Positions 9,717 through 18,811 of a DNA stretch of 64,000 nucleotides are shown in pieces (position 1 is the stretch's first letter; the number at the start of each line of letters is the position of its first letter). The notes under the pieces are model-generated. The model saw only the letters and a program-made list of their open reading frames with translations, ran no database searches and was not told the origin of the DNA. The position numbers and the translations under genes were made by a program. Source of the stretch: Enterococcaceae bacterium OF42-14pH9A. GTDB taxonomy: Bacteria; Bacillota; Bacilli; Lactobacillales; Enterococcaceae. The stretch is from the NCBI GenBank assembly GCA_027692465.1, contig JAQEYU010000002.1, positions 186,001 to 250,000 of the forward strand. Direction: 5' to 3'.

Positions 9717-12700
9717 TCACTTCCGGCTTTGACTCGCCCATTTTGCTGAATACTGCTTTCCGACAGTCAGATCATATTGAATCATACGATAATCTTCCAG
9801 CAATTGCTGCTGTTCTTCTGTCAGCTCTGCCGCTTCCAATTTTTCCCCTGTCTCGGTAACGAAGATTTGTGAACCATTCACCTCATTTTGGACGCTGGTC
9901 TCGGGATTCATCGTCATCGCCGGTACTTTTTCCATCAGTTCGGTCAACAGCGCATAATAGGGAGTCACTTGCAGGCCGGCTTGTTTCAGAGCCAATGCAG
10001 AAAACACATTCGGCGAAACTATATCTGCGTTGAATTTTTGCTGCTTTCTGCTGTATGCGTTATTGTAGATAAAATAATCCGTTTCATGAAGGGCTAACCC
10101 ATATTCACTCATACTCAATCCGCTGAACAAAGAAGGCAGATGATCTCCATAAAAGATAAACGTGATGGGCTTGTCGATTTTATCCAAAGCATCGATAAAA
10201 CTCTTCAAGGCATCATCTGTGTAATTGAGTCCTTGCATATAGGTTTGAAAAGCTTTGTGATTACTGCTCTCTACGCTGGGACCCGTGAAATCAAACTCGT
10301 TATCAGGATAGGTGTAAGTATAGGGTCCGTGATTTTGCATTGAGCTCAGCTGGATAAATTGGCTGCCCTTGGAAGATTCATTGAGCAGTCGTAACACTTC
10401 TTTATAAGCAGAAGCATCTGAAATATACGGACTTCCTTTGATTTTTTCTGTATATTGCAATTTATACTTACTGTCCACATGATAGAAAGCATCAAATCCA
10501 TATTTTTCAAAGACCTGTACACGATTATAGAGCGTTGCTACGTATGGATGTACAACTATTTTCTGATCAAACAGGTTCGTAAAATTAGGAGCAATTTTTT
10601 GTCCGTTTACCAACTGAGCATACGGCGTTGGCAAAGTCGGAGCCAGATTACTCATGCTTAAGCCAGATAATGTTTCCCATTCGATATTCGCAGTCCCTCC
10701 GCCGTAACCGGAAGACAGCATCAAACCTGAAGTCGTTTCCTCTTTATATTTTTTCAGGTTGGGGATGGGCTCTTTCGTAATGGTCGTTTCCGGAATCCTC
10801 GCAGGATCACTGAAGCTTTCACTGAGGTTGAAGATGATCGTTTGATTCTGCGCCCATTCTGAGCGGTCTTTGTTTATCTGAACTGCAGCCTCATCATATT
10901 TTGCCATAATTCGTTCAATCTCTGTTTCAGAATACCCGCTCGGTTTTGCCATAACCTCCACGTCGATATTTACCAAAAACTGAACCAACGCACCGTTTCT
11001 CTGCGCGCCACGAGGTTGATTGTAAAACTGGTTATCCACCTTGAACAGTCGAAATAAAATATTAGAAGGGCTATTTTTATGATTGATAAAAAAGACTCCG
11101 GAAAACATGACAAGAATGATGGTGATTCCAATAATTCTTTCTTTCAAACCTAAGGCCAACCCGTATTTATTTCTTGTTCGTCTTTGCAGCAGCCAGGCTC
11201 CGATAGCTAAAATAACCATCACTATTGCACCGAGAATCAGTAAGGTCGGCTGGACCATCGTGACGATTTCATTGATTCCTCCCAATAGCCGCAAATCTCC
11301 CGGTAATACCGGTTCCTGCCTAAGGGTCAACTTGAGGTAACTGGAAATGGTCAATACAATATAGACAACCGTTGTAAAAGCAGCGGCATACCAAAAACGA
11401 TTGGTGATCAAGAAGATTAGAACTAAAAAAAGCAGCATGATAATAACGTTCAGCCAAAGCTGAGGCTGTCTCAACAACAGATTTTGTTTAAATACTGTCT
11501 CGGGAATCGAAGAAGTAACTTTAGTTATAAAATACATCTGCAACACAACCAGCCCGTAAAAGAAACCAATCGTCAGCCAGAGTCGTTTATTTTTTATAAC
11601 CCCTTCCTTGAGTTTTACAAATTTACTAAATAATTGATCGACAGAAGAAAACGTCAATTTCGCAGCGATTTTCTTAAAGATCCGTAGCCGAGCAGCGATA
11701 GCAATCAAGACAGATAATGCCAGTACACCAGCCAAATAGATCAAAAGAAAAATGCCTATTCCTGTGATCCACTGATAGACCGAGGAGGTGAGCGGTCGGC
11801 GATAATACTCGGAGACACTCCAACTAACGAGACCGTTGTTGCAGACCACCTGGATCACAATCAGAAGAATTGCCAGCAGTCGCGAACTGAGCACCAACTT
11901 GATTTTTCTTTGTATTTTTTCGATCATTACGAACATTGTGAACGAGTAATATATGCCAAATAAGGAATATGGCACCATGAAACGCTCCGCCGTATCCGTA
12001 TTCCCGCGCAGCAGCAATGATACCTGTGCCATGATGATTACCGATAAAACGGCAAAAATGACAGCCATCGTTGTTTGGACAAAGGGCCAACGTACCTTTT
12101 CCAAAATCCCAAAGCGTTTGCAACTATAACCGACAACCACCAAAAACAGCTGCCACAGGAGACTCTTCCCACTATTGAAACTCCAGATGTCTTTGCTGAA
12201 AATAGTCGGTGACAGCACGAACACTACCGTTAAAACAGCTAATAAACGGAGTATCTGCTTTGAAGACAACCGCTCCAATCCCTGCACTAATAAGGGAGTA
12301 ACGAGAAAAGCTGCAACAAAGCTGACGGAGAAAGTGAAATAATTCTGACTGATTGGAAACAAAATAACCCACAGATCACGAATCGTCAATGTATCCCGTA
12401 AAATAAAGAAAAAGACAAATGTTCCTACCATCGCAAAAACATAAAACAGCCAAAATTCCGCCAGTTTACTCAGTGCCTGTTTGGCATTGTAGCGTTTTCC
12501 ATGATAGCCCAACCACAAAGGCAACAGACTCACTCCAGCTGTAGTCAGGAACTTCATTGCTGTAAAAAGGAGATAACGCTTTGGTGAATCAGAGTAGGCC
12601 GGCGCTGTCGTCCCACTGACCAGCACTCGCTCTACAATAAAAAATAAACCGGCTATTAAAGGTACTAATGCCGGCAGTGTCATGGAGCTATTTTTTTTCA

Positions 12701-12731
12701 TTGAATCATTCATTTTAGTCATTCTCTTCAT
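9717..12731 (-). CDS. LtaS-like phosphoglycerol transferase with an acyltransferase-like N-terminal membrane half
   Basis: This 1004-residue protein is far longer than ordinary LtaS (about 650). Residues about 20-345 form roughly ten helices whose pattern resembles acyltransferase-3 membrane domains, for example PISQNYF and a GKSLLWQLFLVVVGY segment, but the usual His/Arg near the start is not evident. Residues about 385-545 form a second membrane bundle. Residues 600-960 are an extracellular sulfatase-fold domain: NLSESF (Glu638), GGGTANIEWE with nucleophile candidate Thr680, and GDHLP (Asp863-His864). It may polymerise or transfer phosphoglycerol onto the surface polymer. It lies between licD-like and tarI-like genes. 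The N-terminal half may be catalytically dead. Confidence 0.78.
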   Translation of the reverse strand: MKRMTKMNDSMKKNSSMTLPALVPLIAGLFFIVERVLVSGTTAPAYSDSPKRYLLFTAMKFLTTAGVSLLPLWLGYHGKRYNAKQALSKLAEFWLFYVFAMVGTFVFFFILRDTLTIRDLWVILFPISQNYFTFSVSFVAAFLVTPLLVQGLERLSSKQILRLLAVLTVVFVLSPTIFSKDIWSFNSGKSLLWQLFLVVVGYSCKRFGILEKVRWPFVQTTMAVIFAVLSVIIMAQVSLLLRGNTDTAERFMVPYSLFGIYYSFTMFVMIEKIQRKIKLVLSSRLLAILLIVIQVVCNNGLVSWSVSEYYRRPLTSSVYQWITGIGIFLLIYLAGVLALSVLIAIAARLRIFKKIAAKLTFSSVDQLFSKFVKLKEGVIKNKRLWLTIGFFYGLVVLQMYFITKVTSSIPETVFKQNLLLRQPQLWLNVIIMLLFLVLIFLITNRFWYAAAFTTVVYIVLTISSYLKLTLRQEPVLPGDLRLLGGINEIVTMVQPTLLILGAIVMVILAIGAWLLQRRTRNKYGLALGLKERIIGITIILVMFSGVFFINHKNSPSNILFRLFKVDNQFYNQPRGAQRNGALVQFLVNIDVEVMAKPSGYSETEIERIMAKYDEAAVQINKDRSEWAQNQTIIFNLSESFSDPARIPETTITKEPIPNLKKYKEETTSGLMLSSGYGGGTANIEWETLSGLSMSNLAPTLPTPYAQLVNGQKIAPNFTNLFDQKIVVHPYVATLYNRVQVFEKYGFDAFYHVDSKYKLQYTEKIKGSPYISDASAYKEVLRLLNESSKGSQFIQLSSMQNHGPYTYTYPDNEFDFTGPSVESSNHKAFQTYMQGLNYTDDALKSFIDALDKIDKPITFIFYGDHLPSLFSGLSMSEYGLALHETDYFIYNNAYSRKQQKFNADIVSPNVFSALALKQAGLQVTPYYALLTELMEKVPAMTMNPETSVQNEVNGSQIFVTETGEKLEAAELTEEQQQLLEDYRMIQYDLTVGKQYSAKWASQSRK

Positions 12732-12744
12732 TCTCTCTGTCCGT

Positions 12745-13608
12745 TCATTTATTCGTCAGGTAATATGTCCCTTTATAGCTCCGATAAGACTTCTCCGGAT
12801 CAATCAGCACTGCATCGTGGATCGTCTTTTGTTGTCGTGGTGGCGGTGGGGTCATGTAATCACCGAATGCCCGTTTCAGATAATCATCATAACCGATTGG
12901 CAGCGGCATCTCGGTAGACTCAAATGACACCATGACTGCCGAGCTGAAATCTTCCTGCGAATACAGATTTCCCATATACTTTGGACCCACGCAGAGCTCG
13001 GTAACATATTTCGAAGCTTGGCCGTTGTACTTGGTCATCTTTTTTTCAGCAAAGCGCCATACGCTGTACTTCAATCCAGCTGTCGGAACAATCCCCAAAA
13101 GCAGCTTTCCTGCCATATGAACCAACTTACCATGATTCTCAGGTACAACCTGCGTGCAATAGACCGCATAAACCAGCGCCCAAAACTTTTGAAACTTCCG
13201 CTTCCAAGTCTGGTCAGGTGCCGTATCCAAAGGAAAAATGTCAATAGCGATTCCATGTACGATATCCAAATCTTTTTGATATACCTTAATGAAGGTCGTC
13301 TCGGCATCCCTGACGGTAATAAAGGAGTTATGATCGTTATACTCCTTCGAAGGCTTCTGCATCGGATAACGACTCACGTCTGCCTTCTCTGGCCACAGTC
13401 GGGCAAACCGTTCATAATCTTCACGGGGCATGAAAAAATCCAGATCATCATCCCATGGAATAAAGCCCTTTTCCCGGATTGCTCCGATAGCTCCCCCACC
13501 GCAAAAATAGCACAGCAGCCCATTTTCTTTACAAAAACCAACGATTTCCTCCGCCATCGCCAAGGTTCGTTCCTGTACCCGTTTCAATTTTTGATCCTTA
13601 CTGAACAT
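12745..13608 (-). CDS. LicD-family phosphotransferase (second copy)
   Basis: A 287-residue LicD protein with CGGGAIGAIREKGFIP followed by WDDDLDFF at residues 52-59, the family's metal-binding core. It is clearly different in sequence from the LicD at 4361-5191, so the two probably decorate different positions or use different CDP donors. It starts 32 bases after a GT2 gene and ends 13 bases before the LtaS-like gene. Substrate unknown. Confidence 0.85.
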   Translation of the reverse strand: MFSKDQKLKRVQERTLAMAEEIVGFCKENGLLCYFCGGGAIGAIREKGFIPWDDDLDFFMPREDYERFARLWPEKADVSRYPMQKPSKEYNDHNSFITVRDAETTFIKVYQKDLDIVHGIAIDIFPLDTAPDQTWKRKFQKFWALVYAVYCTQVVPENHGKLVHMAGKLLLGIVPTAGLKYSVWRFAEKKMTKYNGQASKYVTELCVGPKYMGNLYSQEDFSSAVMVSFESTEMPLPIGYDDYLKRAFGDYMTPPPPRQQKTIHDAVLIDPEKSYRSYKGTYYLTNK

Positions 13609-13640
13609 GCTCGCTATTGCTCCTATCCTGTTCTATCAAA

Positions 13641-14474
13641 TCATTGATTGCGGAGCTTTCTCTCATAAAAATACCCACGCAATTTATTCGGCATCAAACT
13701 GACTAGTATGTGAACAGCCGATACAAACAAAAAATCCGAGAGCTGTCCGAGCCCTGCCTGATAGATCATCTTTCGTGCCTTCAGCCCCGGAAGCAGATAT
13801 TTCATACCTCCTCGGCGGGCATACATATCTTCACCAGTCCGGGCAAAAACCAGATTTTCTTGAATATTATAGCCGACCGTTCCCTGTTTCAGCATCCTGA
13901 CCCATAAAAAATAATCTTCAAACCCCGGCAAAGGACGATAGTTTCCTGCCTTTAACACTTCCGCTTTTTTATACATCACGGTCATATGATTGAAAGGATT
14001 TCTTTTTTTGGAAAACTCACGGATCTCAGCATCTCGTTCCGGCACTCGGCGATAGCCCAATACATTTGTCGTTGTCCCGCTGAATTCGCAAATATTCGAG
14101 CCGACGATTCCCAAAGCGGAATTTGAGAAAAATTGCTCATATTCCTTCGTTATCCGATCAGAAGTCATAATATCATCTGTGTCCATACGGGCAATTAATT
14201 CGTGATCACAGGCCTCTACACCAATCGCCAACGCCGCACCCAGTCCTTGATTTTGCGTAAGAGGAACAGTTTTCACATTTCCGGGATACTCACGGATAAA
14301 CCTATCCAGAACTTGCCGATGCCCGGCAGAAATCGGTCCATCCAAGACAATGACTACTTGTTGGGGATACGACTCTTGTGCACTGACACTATCCAAAGCT
14401 GCTTTGAGATACTCTGGGCTTTCCTTTATATATAACGACATTAAGAGTGAGACCGGCACTTTTGTTGCTTCCAA
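13641..14474 (-). CDS. GT2-family glycosyltransferase
   Basis: A 277-residue GT-A enzyme. VSLLMSLYIKESPEYL opens it, VLDGPIS and a GLGAALAIG block follow, and RMDTDDI is the metal-binding motif; a short hydrophobic stretch lies near the end. The frame begins at TTG with AGGGTG upstream; this start is preferred because a later ATG would remove the first strand of the fold (VPVSLLM). It lies directly after the initiating phosphotransferase, so it probably adds the second sugar of the repeat unit. Confidence 0.85.
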   Translation of the reverse strand: MEATKVPVSLLMSLYIKESPEYLKAALDSVSAQESYPQQVVIVLDGPISAGHRQVLDRFIREYPGNVKTVPLTQNQGLGAALAIGVEACDHELIARMDTDDIMTSDRITKEYEQFFSNSALGIVGSNICEFSGTTTNVLGYRRVPERDAEIREFSKKRNPFNHMTVMYKKAEVLKAGNYRPLPGFEDYFLWVRMLKQGTVGYNIQENLVFARTGEDMYARRGGMKYLLPGLKARKMIYQAGLGQLSDFLFVSAVHILVSLMPNKLRGYFYERKLRNQ

Positions 14475-14494
14475 TTTATATCACCCTTCACTTT

Positions 14495-15886
14495 TCACTT
14501 CAAAATCTCAATTTCCTTCAAGCGACTGAGATCCACCTTTTCAGCCACTTCACTTTCATCCACCCCTTTTGAAGAGACCTTGTCAAACAAAATCTTGATT
14601 GTCTGCAGCAAAATCTTCATATCTAAAAGCAGGGAGTAATTTTTGATGTACAACAGGTCGAAGTTCAATTTGCTGTTGTAGTCCGACGCATACTTTCCGT
14701 AAACTTGAGCATAACCGGTGATTCCGGCACGAACATTGTGCCGCAAATAATAATGGGGATTCTCAGCCTTGAACTGATCCACAAAAAAAGGACGTTCCGG
14801 CCGCGGCCCCACAATAGACATATCCCCCCGCAACACATTGATCAGCTGTGGCAACTCGTCAATGCGCAGCGCACGGATGTATTTGCCGACTGTCGTGACC
14901 CGTGCATCATTTGAAGTAGCCAATACCGGACCTGATTTTGCTTCTGCAGTTGCCGACATGGAGCGAAATTTCAAAATAGAAAACTCTCGTTGATCAAGGG
15001 TGATCCGGGTCTGTTTGTAAATGACCGGCCCAGGAGATGTCAACTTGATCAAAGCAGCGGTAATCAACATGAACGGAGAGGCAATCACTAATAAAACCAA
15101 CGATACCAAGATATCAAAAACCCGCTTCAAAAAGTCTTCCTCTTCATTGATGCGAAAATCGGAGGCTTCGATAATACTTTCATCTTCGAAATTCATCATA
15201 TTGGGACGGATCATCACCAGATTTTCGAAAGTGGTCGGCAGAAAAAGTTTTTTCTCTTTGCGAGTCACCAGTTCATAAATCGCCAGCTTCTCCCCTTCCG
15301 GCAGTTCGTCCGCTAAATAGACAATATCGACATCGTCCACTATCTTCGAGACATTTTGGGTAAAGTCTCCCACGATTCCGCAGACGACTTTGTGACGATT
15401 GTTCTTATCACTGTCAAAATTACGGATGGCAGAAGCAACCTTGTCTTCTCGCCCCACCACAGCAACTTTTTTCGTGGGACTGAACCTGAGATACAACTGA
15501 TAAACCGCAATCCGGTACAGGCTCAATAAAATCACGCTGATAACAAACGAGATGACCAACACCGATCTTGGAAAGGCAAACCAACGACCAAAGAAGGTGA
15601 TGATCATAATCGCCAGACTAATCAAAAACTGTCCAATCACCGTATTGAACAGGATGTCGCCCTTCAAGCGGTTGTAAAACACGTAGGATCCCAATAAGAA
15701 ATTCAACAGAACAAACGCAATCGAGACATAGATGGCCGATTGTTCAAAAGTATAGAAGTTTCGTTCCGGGATATTTCCTTTGAATTTGATCAAAAAGCTC
15801 AAGTAAATGGAAAATTGCAATACCAATACATCTAATAAAACGATTACTATTCGTCGGGTGGTATTCCATTGTTTTCTTCGCTTCAT
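14495..15886 (-). CDS. Polyprenyl-phosphate sugar-1-phosphate transferase (WbaP/CpsE type)
   Basis: A 463-residue initiating transferase. Four or five helices occupy residues about 10-130, a CoA-binding-like region about 140-240, another helix about 270-290, then the bacterial sugar transferase domain with GPVIYKQTRIT, ILKFRSM, IDELPQLINVLRGDMS and VGPRPERP. It should transfer a hexose-1-phosphate to undecaprenyl phosphate and so start the Wzx/Wzy repeat unit. It is the first gene of the left block and has its own promoter. Whether the sugar is Gal, Glc or GalNAc is not readable. Confidence 0.9.
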   Translation of the reverse strand: MKRRKQWNTTRRIVIVLLDVLVLQFSIYLSFLIKFKGNIPERNFYTFEQSAIYVSIAFVLLNFLLGSYVFYNRLKGDILFNTVIGQFLISLAIMIITFFGRWFAFPRSVLVISFVISVILLSLYRIAVYQLYLRFSPTKKVAVVGREDKVASAIRNFDSDKNNRHKVVCGIVGDFTQNVSKIVDDVDIVYLADELPEGEKLAIYELVTRKEKKLFLPTTFENLVMIRPNMMNFEDESIIEASDFRINEEEDFLKRVFDILVSLVLLVIASPFMLITAALIKLTSPGPVIYKQTRITLDQREFSILKFRSMSATAEAKSGPVLATSNDARVTTVGKYIRALRIDELPQLINVLRGDMSIVGPRPERPFFVDQFKAENPHYYLRHNVRAGITGYAQVYGKYASDYNSKLNFDLLYIKNYSLLLDMKILLQTIKILFDKVSSKGVDESEVAEKVDLSRLKEIEILK

Positions 15887-15980
15887 TGTTCAATACTCCT
15901 TAATCTTGAAAAGATAACTTATAGTCCATACAGTAAAAAAGCACCTCTTCACACTTTCTGATATCCATCAATCAAGAGAT

Positions 15981-15989
15981 ATCATACCA
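15981..15989 (-). promoter_or_regulatory. Extended -10 promoter of the initiating-transferase operon
   Basis: On the minus strand the sequence TGGTATGAT matches an extended -10 box (TGnTATAAT). A TTGAAA lies closer upstream than a standard -35, so the extended -10 probably dominates. The start would lie about 90 bases before the WbaP-type gene. It sits between this gene and the terminator at 16070-16123, which supports a separate transcription unit. Confidence 0.5.
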
Positions 15990-16069
15990 TATTGGTCTTT
16001 TCAAGTACATGTTTGTATTTTCATAGAGAGAATAAGCTAAGTAGGGGCTGCGATATGATTTCCTATCAA

Positions 16070-16123
16070 AAAATAAGAATCCCTTGGAAAACGATACTGT
16101 TTTCTAAGAGATTCTTATTTTAG
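16070..16123. terminator. Strong bidirectional hairpin after tagD
   Basis: A near-perfect inverted repeat of more than 20 base pairs: the arm AAAATAAGAATCCCTTGGAAAAC pairs with a right arm ending in GATTCTTATTTTA. A-rich and T-rich flanks make it work on both strands. It lies about 105 bases past the tagD stop and divides the teichoic acid block from the Wzx/Wzy block. The remainder of 15887-16228 holds only the promoter noted separately. Confidence 0.88.
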
Positions 16124-16228
16124 AGGAAGTAATAAAACACCCTCACGCCCCCTATTTAGCGTAGAAAGACTATTTTATATGTTTGAAATAAAAAATTCTT
16201 TCTTTTAAATATTCCACCAGTAATCAAC

Positions 16229-16624
16229 TCAGATCCCCAAATCTCCTTTGATTTGACTGGTTGAAATTTCCGGAGTTCGGGGTAAGTAAACCACATCAAC
16301 TTCAGTTTCATCTTTCAGATAATCAAATTTTCCTAACCAATCATCTCCCATTACAAATGTATCCACATGATACAATGCAATATCTTCCACCTTTTGACCC
16401 CAACTATTTTCAGGAATCACCAAATCCACATATCGAATGGCTTCAAGCAATTGTTTCCGCTTTTCATAAGAAAAGTAACACCTTTTTTGTTTTTCATCCG
16501 CATTGAACTCATCCGTGGAAAGTACGACGATTAAATAGTCACCAAGCATACGAGCTCTTCTCAATAGATTGATATGCCCGTAATGGAGCAGGTCAAAAGT
16601 GCCATAGGTGATAATACGTTTCAC
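16229..16624 (-). CDS. tagD: Glycerol-3-phosphate cytidylyltransferase
   Basis: A 131-residue cytidylyltransferase of the TagD/TarD family. TYGTFDLLHYGHINLL carries the HxGH nucleotide site (HYGH), and RTPEISTSQIK matches the family's RTxGISTT motif. It makes CDP-glycerol from CTP and glycerol-3-phosphate in the cytoplasm, which supplies the three CDP-glycerol transferases in this locus. The start is GTG, with AAGGATGG just upstream. Length and motifs are normal for the family. Confidence 0.95.
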   Translation of the reverse strand: MKRIITYGTFDLLHYGHINLLRRARMLGDYLIVVLSTDEFNADEKQKRCYFSYEKRKQLLEAIRYVDLVIPENSWGQKVEDIALYHVDTFVMGDDWLGKFDYLKDETEVDVVYLPRTPEISTSQIKGDLGI

Positions 16625-17130
16625 GATATCCCATCCTTCTTCATTCCGAAATACGATTGCTATTCGATTGCCTGTACAGTATTAGAAAAGCTCTTGGTTT
16701 GAGCGGTGTTCGAAAACTTCGGTGAAATATAGATTTTTAAGAGTATTATTTCGAAATTTTGGAGTAGATCCCAGTTCTATAAATCCATATTCGGGTATTT
16801 ACAATAAAAATTTCGGTTAAAACATCAAAATATCTACCATTAAATTTTTCAAACACGCTCAATTGGTGGCATTGATTTTAGAATCAGCTTTCATGACATT
16901 GATAATGCTTAATAGACATTTTTTTCATAGGCTCAATCAAACAGCTGAAATTCAGCAACAGAGTACATTATAAATAATCTTCACTTGCTTTAGTAACTTT
17001 GAAAGTAAACTGTCATATCCCGTTTGGAGCATCACTGACACAAAGCATTGACTCTCTTCATGACAACTGTTCATAAGTTGCTTCTCGTTGAACCCATTAT
17101 TTTTTATCGGAATTAGCACACACTTCAAGT
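16625..17130. other. AT-rich 506-base gap without a convincing gene
   Basis: The stretch between tagD and the lipoprotein gene is AT-rich. It has no reading frame with a usable ribosome site and no clear strong hairpin. A 60-codon minus frame that overlaps the lipoprotein stop has no Shine-Dalgarno sequence and I do not accept it. The gap may be a decayed gene or a recombination scar; nothing more can be said. Confidence 0.5.
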
Positions 17131-17763
17131 TCACTTTCGAATATAGCTATACAATGCTACTTTACTACTTGAATTAGCATTTTCTCTGATCAGTTTATCA
17201 TCATAAAGATAAAAGCGAACATATGAATTGTTTTTAGCAACGCCTATATCCTGAGAAATATAGTATTGAAGATCCGGGGCCTGCATCGGTAGCTTTGCCT
17301 GATCATATTTTTTGAACTGATCACGATTGACCTTTTTTACTTTCTCATCTAGAAAATTTTGATTGCCCACCCGACTTGCTGGTTTTAAGTCAAAGAACCC
17401 ATCTTTGTTCTGTCCGTGAAATGTAAAAATTCTTGCATTGTTCAATTTACTATCATTAATAGTTCCAAATAAAGCTGTATCATCATCCAAAATAGAAAAG
17501 ATTTCAGTTGGCGCTTTTTGCTTTTTCCAACTGACAGTCGATAAATCAGAGATAGCTTCGCCCTTATAGATAGCCTCCATAACCCAAACTGTTCCCTTTA
17601 ACGGTATCAAATTTGTTTCATACTCAGCCTTGATACTACTCTTATAGGCTAATTTATCAAAAGGGCTCGTACTATCCGTCGTAGTCGTTTCATTATTCCC
17701 GGAGCAGGCTGACAAAACGACTGCCATAATAATTACCATTGAAGCGGTTATAATTTTTTTCAT
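17131..17763 (-). CDS. Secreted lipoprotein of unknown function
   Basis: A 210-residue protein with a lipoprotein signal: basic MKKIITASM, a hydrophobic core, and the lipobox LSAC with Cys20 as lipidation site, followed by a Ser/Thr/Asn/Asp-rich linker. The mature part has no motif I recognise. A GGAGGT ribosome site precedes the ATG. It lies between tagD and galU inside the polymer locus, but its different neighbours and the AT-rich gap suggest it may be an insertion. It should be anchored on the outer membrane face. Confidence 0.8.
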   Translation of the reverse strand: MKKIITASMVIIMAVVLSACSGNNETTTTDSTSPFDKLAYKSSIKAEYETNLIPLKGTVWVMEAIYKGEAISDLSTVSWKKQKAPTEIFSILDDDTALFGTINDSKLNNARIFTFHGQNKDGFFDLKPASRVGNQNFLDEKVKKVNRDQFKKYDQAKLPMQAPDLQYYISQDIGVAKNNSYVRFYLYDDKLIRENANSSSKVALYSYIRK

Positions 17764-17921
17764 TTTCTATCTACCTCCAGAGAACAATAAGAACTCAGTG
17801 CCTTTTATACAAATTAACGCTTTTCTTAGAACTCCATACATTTCCCATAAAAATGCTCGAAACTCCTCACAATTTCCTTTTATAGTTAGTTAGGATAGCT
17901 CAGATAGCATAAAAGAAAGTA

Positions 17922-18794
17922 TCATAACTTCTTTGCCAAATTTTTGATGTATTGGGCCAATCCGGGACCAATCTCCTGGTGCTTCAATCCAAACTCTACA
18001 TTGGCCTCTATCATCCCCAATTTGTCACCAACATCGTAGCGTTTACCCATAAACTGATGTGCAAAAACTCTTTGAAACTGATTGAGTGTATCGATAGCAT
18101 CAGTAAGCTGAATTTCTCCTCCAGCACCAATTCCCTGATGCTCAAGTATACCAAAAATTTCTGGTTTTAAAAGGTAGCGCCCGATGATGGCAAGATCACT
18201 AGGTGCGGATTCGGGACTGGGCTTTTCAACAAATGATTTTACATCATACAGGCCCTTACTCATTTCCGAAACAGGATCTATTATGCCATATTTTGAAGTA
18301 TCTTGCTGTGGAACCTTCATAACAGCGATTGTAGACGCATTTGTCTTTTCAAAATCATCAATCAACTGTTTTGTCAATGGTACCTTGTCTGTCATGATGT
18401 CATCTCCCAACATTACAACAAAAGGCTCATCTCCTACAAAAGATTTAGCACATAACACAGCGTGCCCCAATCCTAAGGGGTGCTTTTGACGAATAAAATG
18501 CAGGTTGATCCCTGTAGTCTCTTCGACGATAGCTAACAGCTCTTTTTTCCCTTTTGCTGAAAGATTTTGTTCCAATTCGATATTACTATCAAAATGATCC
18601 TCAATCGGTCGCTTTCCTTTTCCTGTAACAATCAAAATATCCTCGATACCCGACGCCAACGCTTCTTCTACAATAAACTGGATCGTCGGCTTATCAACAA
18701 TCGGTAACATTTCCTTGGCGATAGCTTTCGTTGCCGGCAAGAATCTTGTCCCTAATCCTGCAGCAGGAATTACTGCTTTTCTAACCTTCAGCAT
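17922..18794 (-). CDS. galU: UTP-glucose-1-phosphate uridylyltransferase
   Basis: A 290-residue Gal[22 protein letters not shown] is the UTP-binding loop, [10 protein letters not shown] follows, then FVVMLGDDI and a C-terminal GKRYDVGDK. It makes UDP-glucose, the precursor for UDP-galactose and, through the neighbouring mutase, UDP-galactofuranose. The frame can be extended to a TTG at 18815, but the ATG at 18794 has GAGGA eight bases upstream and begins the conserved domain, so it is chosen. Confidence 0.95.
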   Translation of the reverse strand: MLKVRKAVIPAAGLGTRFLPATKAIAKEMLPIVDKPTIQFIVEEALASGIEDILIVTGKGKRPIEDHFDSNIELEQNLSAKGKKELLAIVEETTGINLHFIRQKHPLGLGHAVLCAKSFVGDEPFVVMLGDDIMTDKVPLTKQLIDDFEKTNASTIAVMKVPQQDTSKYGIIDPVSEMSKGLYDVKSFVEKPSPESAPSDLAIIGRYLLKPEIFGILEHQGIGAGGEIQLTDAIDTLNQFQRVFAHQFMGKRYDVGDKLGMIEANVEFGLKHQEIGPGLAQYIKNLAKKL

Positions 18795-18811
18795 TATAAT
18801 ATCCTCTTTTC

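Noticed and set aside
16952..17134. 60-codon minus-strand frame overlapping the lipoprotein stop
   Set aside because: It would need a GTG start without a ribosome site, and its composition shows no protein-like pattern.
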